A stretch of 64,000 nt of DNA from Daucus carota subsp. sativus. Taxonomy: Eukaryota > Streptophyta > Magnoliopsida > Apiales > Apiaceae. This document shows positions 50,915 through 63,216 of this stretch, piece by piece (positions within the stretch are counted from its first letter, which is position 1; each line of letters opens with the position of its first letter). The DNA is taken from positions 37,347,606 through 37,411,605 of the forward strand of contig NC_030387.2 of NCBI RefSeq assembly GCF_001625215.2. The letters run 5' to 3'. Below the pieces are notes generated by a model. It worked only from the letters and a program-made list of their open reading frames with translations. It searched no databases and was not told where the DNA came from. The translations under genes were made by a program, and so were the position numbers.

Positions 50915-51197
50915 GAGTCGCGCTCTAGAGAGAACTAATACTTAAAATAGAACCATTGAATCATTAAGGTTTTGTTGCAGAACCTTATATTTCACATTGA
51001 TTTTCAGGATCTAAATCTAAATCTAAATACGTGTTTTTCTACATCGCGGTGTGTGTTAAGAAGTAATTTCCATATATAATACATAAAAAAGACATTTTTT
51101 TCATGTGAAGTTCTTCTGCAGAACCCTAACTAATACTAAAAATAAGATAAAGGTTCTATGAGTTTAGTGTCTAATAGTTCTCTCTCGAACATGACCC
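50915..51197. mobile_element. Mutator-type MITE (283 bp)
   Basis: The ends are GAGTCGCGCTCTAGAGAGAAC and, from the other side, GGGTCATGTTCGAGAGAGAAC. A perfect 10-bp duplication, TAGAATTATA, lies at 50905-50914 and 51198-51207. Paired internal words (TTGCAGAACC against GGTTCTGCAG-like text) fit a terminal-inverted-repeat element. Confidence 0.8.
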
Positions 51198-51207
51198 TAG
51201 AATTATA

Positions 51208-52593
51208 ATAAATTATTATTAGTGTTTTTTAACCACCGGACAGATAAAATAGTCTCATTATGTATTTAAAAAACGTTGGACGAATACCTATCAAGCAATT
51301 AAAAAATATTATAATACTTATCGTTGGATACTAATCCAACATTTCAAAATCAATATGTCCGTCAAAAGATCCTGACAATCTAACAATCTAACAAGGATCA
51401 GGACCCTTTGTGTATGTATACATATTTTGTGTATTTCTTTTCCCAATTTTATTCAAATAAACAAACTCCGCATGGCTTCTTTTTTTTAAAAAAAAATCGC
51501 TAGATGTTATCTTCCTGATATAACACTCTTTGTTCTCTGTATTGTCGATTTCTCTGTGTATATCATTTCAGTATAAAGAATTTTTTTATAGTATATTATT
51601 AATATATAATTATTTAAAATTTTCAATAATATACTATAAAACAAATTTTTCAATAATATACTATAAAGAAAATTTTAAAAATAACAACTTCAGATATATA
51701 GTCAACATTTTTAACAAAGGAAGTACAAATTTACCTGGTTGAAAATTATACGTGAACAATATTTTATCTCATTTTAGGCCGATCGTTGTTATTATGGTTG
51801 TAAATTGTTGTTACCGGGACCTTTACCTGGTTGAAAGATTGTTTATTTATGCCAAGCTTTCAAGATCTAGTTAGGTTACGTATATAAGAGGTAGAAAAAT
51901 TTGCATATATATGTAATAACGAGTTAAATCCTGAAGACCTTAACAGACATCAAATGATCATTGTAGATATTCGCCTCGCTTTTCCGGCAGCTTTATCCAA
52001 TTCAAAAGTAAACAGAAAGTTCCAACAAGTCAGTTGACTAGCACAAATTTGTCTTGATACGTAACCATGGTCGACCATTACCGTAAAAGTGCCGACGTTG
52101 CATCGAGCGATTGCAACAGAATTAACTTATCAAGAGATAAAGAGAAAGATGATACGATTCTAAATTCCACAACCCAAGGCCTATAACACCATAAATCAAT
52201 TTCAGCTGAACCATTTACTAGTCCCTACAGAACTATTCACCGCCTAACAATTTGAAATTAAGTTGCATCTTGACTATGAAATACTCCGTAGTATTTAATC
52301 AATTTGTTCCAAGATGAATTGACAACCTACCAAAAAGGAAATATTCAAAGCCAGTCACAATATATAATAAACCAAATCAATCTTTAAACGCAGTTTTCAG
52401 ATCACAAGAAATAGGCATAAATGTAATTGCAGGGAAACAACTTGATAAACAGTCTACCACAAAACGAGCTTGTCCTAACCAGCAAGAATCGAGTTTCTTG
52501 GATGAACAGTTCTGCATCGACTTTAACCAAAATGCAAATAAGATAACACACTAGTCCTTTTGACACCAGAAAAGAAAACCACATAGATAGCTT
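51208..52593. other. Spacer and U1-70K 3' flank
   Basis: AT-rich, with 'TTCAATAATATACTATAAA' repeated near 51622-51668 and 'TTTACCTGGTTGAAA' repeated at about 51730 and 51822. The end adjoining 52594 should hold the U1-70K 3' UTR. No gene is supported. Confidence 0.4.
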
Positions 52594-55500
52594 TTACTTG
52601 TACTCTCGAGAAAGTGACCTGTCCAATCGATGATATTCACGGTCTTCATCCATTTGATCATATCTATCATGATCACGGTCCGAATGCTGGTATCGATCAT
52701 GAATATCCTCATTACTGGGATTTCCATACTTACCAAGTCCATTGCGATCATCATAGTAATCATATGCCATTTCATTCTCGGCTTCAGAACGTCTATGCTC
52801 CTGTTCAGGTTGTTTGTACCATCCAGGATCATCCTCAGGCTCTGGATGACCATAACTCTTCTCTCTGTCACCATGGCGGTCACGCTCATGTTTTGAATCA
52901 ACACGATCATAGTCATAGTCTTTATCACGGGATCGACCACGATCACGACCAATGTCATCCACCTCAAGATCCCTACCTCTGATCTTTTCCTCATCGCGAT
53001 GGCGGTCACGACCACTGCGCTCTTTACGATCACGATCTCGTGTTCGATCACGACCCTTGTCTCTCTCCCTCTCCCTCTCCCTGTCTCTGGTCCTCTCACG
53101 ATCCCTATGGTGTCTATCTTCTCTATGATCACGATCCCTTGGCCTCTCATGAGAGTGCTCACGAGATTTCTCACGTTCCCTTTCTCTGTCCTTACCTCTT
53201 TCACGTGACTTTTCCCTGTCCCTGAAACTTATTTTAGTATCAACACTTGCACACAAATAGTAAAACTTATCATATGTACTTTTCAAACCAATGTGATCGA
53301 AGTAAAACCAACTAAAACTCGATAATAAATGTGGTCCAGATGACAAAAATGTCATTTTCAAGCCTCTAGAACTGTTATACATTCTTATGAAAATCATTGA
53401 TTATATAGGTTTCCATTGCCCTTCGTTCTTATGAAAAGCATAGTGCATCTCACTAGTAAGAATCTGCCAAGGTGCAAGCAGAGTATAAGTGAACTTCTTT
53501 GATGTATTAAATAGTACCATGTATGGTCCATCATCTATAGCCCCATTACATAACACCACTTGTCAACACAAGGTATTACTTATATGAGTTTCCATCACCT
53601 CTCTATCCCAATTATACCAAATACAGGAGACGATACAAACTAAATACCGAATATAGAGATCTCTATTTATGATTGTAACTGGTTATCAGCAACTTTGACA
53701 TAATTTGCAGGGTTAGTTTTTAAAACAATCTATAGGAATTACTATGAAAAAATTGTCACTTAAAAGGAATAGACAGCTATAAGCTTCACAGGAACAACAA
53801 ATTTAGAATTATTTCCCTTCGGCTCTGTTAGTTTGCATATCTTAAGCCCGTGATAGAACTATTTACCGTCAACTTTTTACTAAAGGGACTACAAGTCCCC
53901 CTAATCTTTCAAATTACCTCGTAAACAGTTTGTGTTCATTCATAAGGGTATTTCATGACATTCCCAGCTTCCAACAGGATTATTAAATACTAATCCTCAA
54001 TCAAATGGCTTAGTAAATGTCTTAAGAATGAGAGTATATAGTTTATCAGATTATTCATATAAAAATATTGACTTGTCGGTGATCTGTTTCCAAAAGGGAG
54101 TTTAATGAAGAAGTGAGGGTAAAATTAATATAAGAAGATAAATTTCTTTTAGAAGTAAAAAAGTCAGCAGACATACCACCCTGCCAATTATTTAAACAAA
54201 CTATGAAATTTTCCTAATTAGAAACCATATCACTGCTTTCTTGAATACTTTTAGAAGAAACAAACTTGTGCATGATACTGCACAAAGAAAAAGAAAGTTG
54301 GTAACTGAAGAATATACCTTTCCCGGTCTTCTCTTACTTTTGGCTCCTCAGACCGCCGTGATCCACCTGATTGATTCTGCTCTCTACATAATGGACAAAA
54401 AACCAAAGCATGCATTTTCATTACTAGTAAGCCCTTTAATTAAATTACATCAACTCATCACTTAACATGTGGTATATGAATTTTGATTCAATTGTGCCTT
54501 GTTAGAAGTCGTTTAGTTCGCTGAATGGTATCGGGTTGGAATGAGGAATCAGGTTTTAGTGGTATGGGATTAAGGTATCGTTCTTAATATCATGTGTTTG
54601 GTTGAGTGCTTGAATCAATATATTTCGATTCAAATATTTTTGAGTCGTTAAAATTGGATTAATATTTTTATTTATTACAAGTCATTTACATGTATTTACA
54701 TGAATAATGATGAAAATAACAAAAATAAGTTGATTCTTGATACCCTTCCTTCACACCTACCCCCTTGGGGTATCAAGAACTCATGTTTGAGGTATGGGTT
54801 TTAAATTAGTTTTTTTCAAACCAAAAACCAGGTATGGGTTTCAAATGAACAAAACCCATACCTGATACCTAAAAAAGGTCAAGCCAAATGACCCCTTAAA
54901 GGATTAAACAGAAAATGAGATTCTGGCTAAAACCAAGCAGCAGCAGTTTGTAGAATTGTCTTGCGCCAATAATACAACCAATCTTAAAGCTAAGCACAAG
55001 TTCGGTACTCAGGTAGCATAAAACATAATCCTTTTACTTTCATACCAAGGCAGCAAGGCTCCGGGAAGTACCAATCCCTGTTTAACCCGTGGGTAAGCAT
55101 AAAGAAATATCGAAGGACTAACCTTAAAAGAAATGCCCTTTTATCCAGTGTTGCATGGAGTTTTGTCAATCATTATACTATCCTTTAAGTCCTTAACAAC
55201 TAACTATGCACATACTGATCAAAAAGTATAAAGATTCATCACAATAAATAAAATGGTCCGGCTGCTGCATAGATAGATTACCTCCCAGAATGCCTCTGAT
55301 TGACTTCTTCACCTCCAACCCTGGTTGTACCAAGCCCACCTCCAAGTCTACGTGGTCTCCAGTTTGGAACAGTTCTACCACGCTCAACATCTACCAAAAC
55401 CCTTCTGTTGTCAAGCTTCCTCCCGTCAGCTTGTTTATATGCAGCTGCATCATATGATAGACAATCACTTAGAAATAAAGCAAACACTCGACATTTTCAC

Positions 55501-58500
55501 ATGAATAAAAAAATTCGAAGGGTAAGAGGGAACAGAATCTACACAAAGTATACCTTTCATGTCCCGAGTATGCATATATTCAATGAAAGCATAGCCTCTG
55601 GGTTTGTTTTTCTCCTTGTCTGCAACCAAGCGAACCTGAAACCAAATAAATTCACATATAAACTACTGGCCAAAGGTTAAAACAACTTTGCACCAAAGCC
55701 TAAGTGCCGTACATGCTTTGTTTTTCCTGGAGCTGCAATTAATTCAAACAGGTCGCATTTAATATATATGTATATATGGCACGGCAGACAGGCACTACTA
55801 TGCCACATAAGCCGTGCTCACCTTCAAATTCTACAGCTTCTGACGTGAGACGAATCACCACCAGTGCTAGTTTGTTGGCAAACTTTGGCCAAATTACCAG
55901 TTCAGCATACTACCCTTCCCCTTACCAGGGAATATATTTTCTAAATAATATATAATAATGTAAAACAATGTATTAAAATACCAGGAAACCTGTGTACTCC
56001 AGAAACGTTTTTTGTAGCCTTTAAATCCAGAAGTAAAACTTTTAGTATCAACAAAGTCATATACTTCTATGAAATCAGGAAGGGAAAAATATGCTAATAC
56101 TACCTATAGATTTTACCCAGGTGCAGGAAAAAATTGTCATTCTTCATTTGTTGCTTGAGAATAATGGCCAAAAGGCACAATGAATCACTGCTCCGACCAC
56201 TTACAAACCCGCTTCCATTCAAAGCAAAACATCATAGAAACACCACATATATGCTGGATATATTAGCTACTTCGCCAGGGGCAGGGCCCTTACTTTTTTG
56301 CTAAATCTTAGCGTGGAATTGGAAACAATACCTAGAAACTAATCAAACACCCATCCCTAAGAAGTAAGAACTATCTAAACCCAGAGATACAGGAGGCAAA
56401 CACATTAATTTACATACCCACAAACCTTTACCTTAGATATCCAATAATACCTGAGCAGAAGTCCAAATGAGAAACACCCCAATTATCTTTCAATCAACAA
56501 AGTACTCACAGTTGCAAAACTTGTGGACTTACATAAGTGAAATTTGCACTATGCATTACATGCTTCAAAAAACATTTTTTTAAGTAAGATTTTGAAACTT
56601 AACAGGCAGTCCGGTACCACAAGACAACCTTAAAACCAAGCACAAGACAACCTCGAAACCAAGCCAGCAACTCAAAAAATCAGGGGTATGACGGTACCAT
56701 TCGATCAAAGAAACAATATGTGGCTGGAGGAGTTCGATAAAAAAAAATACTAACATGCTGTTTTTCCTATTTAGGATATAAAGAGAATAAACCCTCCAAT
56801 AAAAAGGTAAATAGGTATAGTACAGATATGACTCAAAAACTATTTTATCAAATAAATTACCTAGATAAACGATTTAAACTTTTTTTGTCAACCTGTCCAT
56901 TTTTAATGTACACTTCTCCTTCAAGGGCATACGAAAACAAATGTTTGCTATGTGTAAGCTGGTTTACATTTACAAGTTTTCTCTCAGTCACACCCTCAAA
57001 TGTCAGATATAAAAACTGCTACAAATTTGAATTATATTCATGTTAATAATCGCTATTATTTTTTCCATAAAGAAATGATTTATAATATCTGCTTTTGATA
57101 AAAGTATAAAGTGCAAAAAGAATTAGATATGTTTGCAACAATTATTTTAATCACCCTGCCAGAGAGACCAGAACATTATATTTGTGATGCAATATAGAAC
57201 ATAGTTCCACTTCTTTTTTCCTTTAAAAACTGCAATTAAACATATATGTATAACTTTGTTATGAAAAGAAGGGACTACAGAAGCAACACACAGGCACAAG
57301 TTACAACTGGACACAAAAACTTCATCGATCTTACCCAACCAAATGCAAAACTGAGTCCCACTCTGGGAAACTCTTATAATACCTACCCGCTTGATAGGAC
57401 CATAAGCCTCAAACTCCCTTTTAATTCTGCTCTCAGTTGTCTCGTAATTCTGGAAGTAGGAACATAAAAGTTTGTTACCAAAAAGAAGAGGGAAACAGCA
57501 GCTTTGCAATGATTGATTAAAGGACAGCATTACTTACAAGCCTAGCTACAAAGAGTGTCTTGTATGGATCTCCAGAGATATTCGGGTCATTACTTGGGTC
57601 ATCTGGACATTGATCACGTGATAAACATGTTAACACATTTAAGAACAGGAAGAACAATTACATCTAAATACATAAACATAAAAGGGTAAAGCCACTTTAC
57701 ATTTCTCAAGTTCCTCTGCAGCCCGTTTTGCCCCTTCTTCCAGTCGTAACAGGTGGACCCTAGCCCTTTTTTCTGTCTGTACCACAGAAAGTAAAAACCA
57801 AAAAAGTATATTGGAATTTAGATTTAAGAGCAACAATTACAGGCACTTATCCCAAAAAGGAAGGCAACATCACGAGATCAAAACAGCATATAATAAAAAA
57901 ATATGATGAGCACATGCTTTCAGGAAATCTCTCCGTCGAAATTTCAAGGCTAAAGATTTACAACTCCATACTTTTCTGTTTCTGATTTAAATAATTATTA
58001 AGTTACAATTTGAAGAAACATTTCCCTCTGAAATCTTATGAAACAGTTCTATTCGTCTGTCATAGCTAATAGCCAATACGACGCAATAATTGCTATATTT
58101 AAAAGAGGGATGGGATTGCAAACACTGGGTATGACAGATTGCAGGATTAAATTGACAGAAAGAAGCACTGCGAGACTTATTATGTTGACCAAGACAACAA
58201 CAGAGGGAGGACGAAGAAGCTGGATGGCTAGGAAACTGAACACGGACTATATAAAAGACGCATTCCCTTTTAACTATCATTTTTATGCCCCATTCCTGAC
58301 GACTTCTTAGATGTTTTCCATTGACTTAATTTTCTGTCCAAACCTAGAAAATGAGGAAAACCTTTTCCCGACATATTACAACAGGGCCTTAATTTATTAT
58401 CGTTGGATTCACTAAAGAGTGTGCCTTGAAGGACATAATCTTTTCTCCAAAATTACTTTGCCTGGCTTATTAGTAGTTGAAACATACAAACCAAGCAATG

Positions 58501-61053
58501 GCATACTTGTATAAATTACATATAATGTCTTGCTCAAGATACCAATCACTGTCAATTTAGAACTTCAAGGAAAATTAAAAAGACAGGTCAGAGTAGTCCA
58601 CTTGATTATATTAAAAGCTCAATACCTGATTTATTTATAAAGAAATTAGAATTTGACTGTATTGGTACCTGGCATTGTAGCCAAGTGGATACAGTAAAAC
58701 ACCTAGTGGGGACGCCTATTCTCTTGGTAACTGTAAGTCTAGAGTTTGAGTATCAGTGGACTAGAGTTTAAGTTCAGTGGAGAGTACTGACATGCAAGGA
58801 ATGGCCAAAAATATTATGTTTAATAAGCCCAAATAAAGCCCTAAGATTTACCATTGTGCTTCCAACTGATTTTGTTATTCACAGAGAACAAAACATATTA
58901 AAAAGGGCCTTCAATTTACCACCGTGCTTCCACCTAATTTTGTAATGAGAAAACTGGGCCTGAGGGTGCCCCCAGTATACAATGTAAAATTCTGATGGCA
59001 TTTTTTTAATATAGCACCCAACCCCTGCATTTACAAAAATCCCTAACTATTATAATTTTTCTAACCTCAGGGTGTTACCTGAGGGCACTCTCAGGCCCAG
59101 TACCCTCATTTGTAATATATAAAAACAAAATTTTAAAAAAAATTAGGTTTCCTTGGTTATGTCACTTGGCTTACAGAAAGCTTGAGTGTATGATATCATT
59201 ATTCAGTCTTTTGATACTATCTACTGAATGCCCTTTACTCGCACTTCTCTCAAGTTGCACAAAACCTGCTAATTAGACAGCAGATGGTTTTTGTTCTAGA
59301 AAATATAATCATTAGCAACATAGTTCCCTCTCTCAAGTTGCACAAAACTGGTTTAAGTAGACAGCAGATGGTTTCGTTCTAGAAAATATAATCAGTAGCA
59401 ACATAGTTCCCTTTACTTGCACACATATATACTTCATATCCAGTACACCAAATACATTGAAACTGTAGGTTAACAATCATTAGTGTAGGACTCTAAGAGT
59501 TGGTATGATACCCGGTAATAGGTGCTCGATAAGCTCAGACATCAGGGTTACAGAAAAATTTCCGGAAAATACATAATTCTTTTAGTACAAGTGTACAACC
59601 AAACTCTGTTTTACTGTGTTCCCCCTACCAGTTTAACAAAAAATATCCGCATAACAGTTAAAGTAACACTAAGTGCATAAAAAGTCAGAAAGACGCCCCT
59701 GTATATAAAAGATTCATAACCATTTCAAAAAATTATAAATTAAATTAAGAAAATGGTGTAAAAAAAATCCATTTTACAAGAAAAGATGCCTTACAGGAGT
59801 TTCGCCCTTTTGAACTGGAGGAGCATACTCAGCATCACTTGGTTCAGCAAAGTTGGGTACATATTGAGCCATCCCTTAATTACGATAAAAATAAACAGTT
59901 ACTAAATCATGATCCTTGATACTAGAAAATGATAACTTTTTAAATCCAGAAGTGTTCAGAATACCTGTATATGGTGGACATTTATTCTTCTCAGGAGGTG
60001 GTTTGAACTCCAATGGAGGCCGGGGCTCAAAAAGCTTTAGCAGGTTGTTTGTTAAACCAGTTGGGTGACTTTGTCCAATCTGCACATGTGAAAATCAATA
60101 AATTGCATTCATTTTCTATAGCAAAATATATTAAGGATCTCATCCATTGAGCTAGTTGATTTAATTTTATTGATAATATTATCGAATTATAATTGTAATA
60201 CTCTGTGACAGAATCTTCATTTAGCCTTAAGAGTACCCATACTGGACATTCGACACTAAGGCATAGGTATGGATAGGAAGAACTTATTCCAGCCCAATTT
60301 CATTCTAAATTTTGCCAAGTACAACACATGAACATGTTTCCATGTTGGACACTTTCAGCAGAGTCCAGGTAACAAAGTTGTAATCAAATTGAATAAAAAT
60401 GTATGAGTTAAACATATAAGCCGTTAATATTTTGTAACGGCTAGAAATTTTAAAAAAAAAAATCTTCCAATTACATATGTAACCTCCGCCAAAAACATAG
60501 TTGTTATAACACCTTAACTACAATTAGGAACACAGAGAGACTTAATATGTGGGAATGGACTTGGCATAATCCATCTTTCATATCATAAAAGTTCATTAAA
60601 CTGACAGTGAGACACATTTTCGCATCCATATGCTTACCTATGAAAAATAAAATAAAATTTAAACAATAAAAAGGTATGATATTACCACAAGCACACACCT
60701 CACACTACATAGACATATCACAATGCTCGTGAACTCGAATACATCCCTAACAACACCGTAACTTATCCGATCTACTATGACCTCTAACCAATCAATACAT
60801 GATCAAACCAGCCTTACACATCAAAAAAATCATCAAACCGAACAAAAAAATGCATACATCAACAATTGAAACATCCGCAAATCCAAAAATCACTCTAATT
60901 AACATTAAATTAATCAAAATTAGGGTTTCAAATAATACACACCAGCTTGAGTTGCAAAACATTAGTCCTAGCCTGAGCCTTGACGCGGCTCTGCACGTTC
61001 GCCGGCCCGCCGGCGGCGTTGTTTCGCAGAAACGCATCGTTATAGTCTCCCAT
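52594..61053 (-). CDS. U1 small nuclear ribonucleoprotein 70 kDa (U1-70K)
   Basis: The ten coding exons are 61053-60943, 60079-59965, 59874-59795, 57776-57701, 57602-57538, 57449-57387, 55635-55554, 55444-55282, 54383-54318 and 53221-52594. They sum to 1449 nt, i.e. 482 aa. The protein binds stem-loop I of U1 snRNA and helps define 5' splice sites in the nucleus. The N-terminal U1-70K domain has [19 protein letters not shown] and PYTG. The RRM (about 140-220) has RNP2 LFVARL (144-149) and RNP1 RGYAFIEY (183-190). After it come [18 protein letters not shown] and a long RE/RD/RS-type charged tail ([20 protein letters not shown] and onward), the binding platform for SR proteins. Intron 6 (55636-57386) splits the RRM between its RNP motifs and is 1.75 kb long. 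Intron 3 (2.0 kb) carries a MITE and a SINE-like sequence. No defect is seen. Confidence 0.96.
54500..54900. mobile_element. Possible hAT-like MITE in a U1-70K intron
   Basis: The left end, GAAGTCGTTTAGTTCGCTG, and the reverse complement of the right end, GGGGTCATTTGGCTTGACC, are similar. Interior words (AGGTATGGGTT and AACCCATACCT) occur on opposite strands. No target duplication could be fixed, so the boundaries are approximate. Confidence 0.45.
58670..58800 (+). repeat. Possible tRNA-derived SINE fragment
   Basis: TAGCCAAGTGG (58678-58688) matches an RNA polymerase III A box, and GAGTTTGAGTATC about 55 bases later resembles a B box. Spacing and orientation suit a plant SINE head. The 3' tail and target duplication could not be identified. 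Confidence 0.3.
58947..59107. mobile_element. Short Mutator-type MITE (161 bp) in U1-70K intron 3
   Basis: The inverted ends are GAGAAAACTGGGCCTGAGGG and, from the right, GAGGGTACTGGGCCTGAGAG. The flanks TTTTGTAAT (58938-58946) and ATTTGTAAT (59108-59116) form a 9-bp duplication with one mismatch. Non-coding. Confidence 0.7.
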
Positions 61054-62442
61054 CGTCGATATCGTCGATCGATTAACAAATTAGGGTTTCTCGGTAATCT
61101 AGATTTCGATAGAGAGATCGGACGGTGTAGATTTCATGTATGTGGGCAATCTGATAGATGTGTGGATAGATACACGGGTTGTAAGTATTGTAGGAGAAAG
61201 CGGCAGCTAAAGTTTCTCTGAGGGTTTTTGGGTGTGATTTTTATACTTCGAGTTAGATATGTAACTCGTTATTTTGTGACTCGCCTATCCTGAGTCAACG
61301 CAGTTTTGCCCGATTTATCGATGATATAAAATACTTTTTGTCCATAGTATGTCAAATTGTGTGATTGGAATTTGATTTTAAATGTATCATAGATTTCTGC
61401 ATGATTCGTTAAAATTATTAGATAAAAGTATATGAATTGATAATTGATAATTTAATGAATACCCATATTTTGAATGAATATACATATTTCATGAATAATA
61501 TATATGTATTAATGTACACTCAAATAATCAAACAATCTTGGAGTAGACAATATATAGAATCATGATTATATCCCTATATTTAACATGTAATGTTACTATT
61601 TTATTTAAAAATATCATGTTTATAAAAATATAAATTATTTAGTAATTGTTAATATTTATTGGAATATAATATGATTTTGCATTGTGGTTAATGGTGGTAA
61701 CATATAATTAATCGTCAATACATGTAAAGATGACTGTTAATTTGTAAATTAATATATACATGACAGTACATTTTATAAATTTTAATGATAACAAACTTCG
61801 GTAATATATTCAGATCTTTTCTTATTTATTTAAATTTATTAATTAAATATTTATAAATATAATTATGTAATATATTTGATCTTATTGTTAAAGATATTTA
61901 GTTTTTTAGACAAAAGGCACATTTTAATTTTAGTGATTGTTTAGTTAAACTTATTTTTCAAGAATAAGGACGTGTTTGTGAAAAAAATAATATAAAACTC
62001 TACTTTATTTCTGAAATAAGTAATTGTTTGTCGATGGCAAATATTAAAAATATTTTTTAATATTTATATTTAAAAAAATTATAATTTTTTTTTCAAATAA
62101 GTATTTTTTTCCCCGTAAAATTGATTGCCAAACATGACCTTATTCTTGCCGTCTCTCATCAAGTGGAGCCTGGAAGGACCAAGATGTGAAATGACCGACA
62201 CAACCTACAAGTTGTTATCGGCTTATCGCTAAGGAAGAAATCACAAAAAATTTGGAACAGTACATTTAATAATATTATTAAATCCACCGTCTTGAAGTGA
62301 TTGGAGATTGATCTCACTGTATCTCTACTCTGTACATCCAAATCTGAGTCCTCTTAAGTCAGAAACTTCCTTTTGCGCATCAAAGACGTGCAGTATAACT
62401 TAGAACTTAGCTGCTCAAAACAAATCTTCGAGATCGATCGAA
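61054..62442. other. Divergent promoter region between U1-70K and the DUF1195 gene
   Basis: 61054 to about 61210 is the presumed U1-70K leader on the minus strand. The middle is AT-rich, with no gene or repeat boundary. The last roughly 150 bases form the leader of the plus-strand DUF1195 gene. Confidence 0.45.
61237..61245 (-). promoter_or_regulatory. TATA box candidate for U1-70K
   Basis: TATAAAAAT on the minus strand, about 185 bases upstream of the start codon. A CCCTAA-type motif (AACCCTAAT) lies in the leader near 61080. Confidence 0.45.
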
Positions 62443-62784
62443 ATGAAGAACGAAGATGCACTCCCAGTATCAGAACCGACGTCGTTCCACTCAACAACAG
62501 CACTCACTTCATCGATTGCTAAAAAAGAAAGTTCAGTCAGCTCCGGCTTATTTGACAGAGGGCGTTACAAGTTTTGGGCGTTGGCAGCCATTTTGCTTCT
62601 TGCATTCTGGTCAATGTTCACTGGCACTGTTACTCTCCGTTGGTCCACTGCCACTGGCAATCTCAATCGCTTTTCTGACGATTTTCAATCTCCTCTTCAT
62701 CACGATCTCGATGTTCTCGTAATCTCTCTCTCTCTCTCTCCCCCCCCTCTCTCTCCCTCTCCCTCTCTCTCTCCCTCCCTCCCT

Positions 62785-62850
<66 letters not shown>

Positions 62851-63141
62851 CTCTCACTCTGCTGCATTTTTTGTGTAATATAGTATATAGATGTTGAATT
62901 ATAGGTGTTTATTGATGTGATTGTGGATGAATAGGAAATGGAGGAGAGGGAGAAATTGGTGAATCACATGTGGGACTTGTACACTAATAACCGTCGGATT
63001 AAAATTCCGAGATTCTGGCAGGATGCTTTTGAAGCTGGATATGAGGATTTGATTAGTGATGTTGTACAAGTGAGAGAAGCTGCTATCTCTCAGATAGCTA
63101 AGATGTCGATGCACTCCATTCATCTGGATCTCATTCAACCT
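62443..63141 (+). CDS. DUF1195 family membrane protein, 3' end unresolved
   Basis: Exon 1 is 62443-62718 (92 codons) and exon 2 is 62935-63141 (69 codons), joined in phase (DVL|EMEEREK). The N terminus is Ser/Thr-rich. One transmembrane segment (about residues 44-66, FWALAAILLLAFWSMFTGTV) is followed by an EEREKLVNHMWDLY segment and FWQDAFEAGYEDL, which match my memory of plant DUF1195 proteins of unknown function. A GT donor follows Gln-Pro at 63142, so further exons may lie downstream or beyond the window. If that intron is not spliced, the frame stops at 63216. Intron 1 is dominated by a CT repeat that begins right at the donor. Confidence 0.75.
62723..62860 (+). repeat. (CT)n/(CCCT)n microsatellite filling intron 1 of the DUF1195 gene
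   Basis: About 140 bases of CT, CCCT and CCCTC units start about five bases after the splice donor (CTC|GTAAT). They make the intron almost entirely pyrimidine over its first two thirds. Confidence 0.95.
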
Positions 63142-63216
63142 GTGAGCTACCGTTCCTACCTACTTTGTTTTCTTTACCTTCAATTTATATATATAGTAGC
63201 TTATAAATATAAATAG

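Noticed and set aside
52614-53225. Plus-strand frames rich in His/Asp or Ile/Thr
   Set aside because: These are antisense shadows of the U1-70K RE/RD-rich tail, whose codon repetition keeps other frames open.
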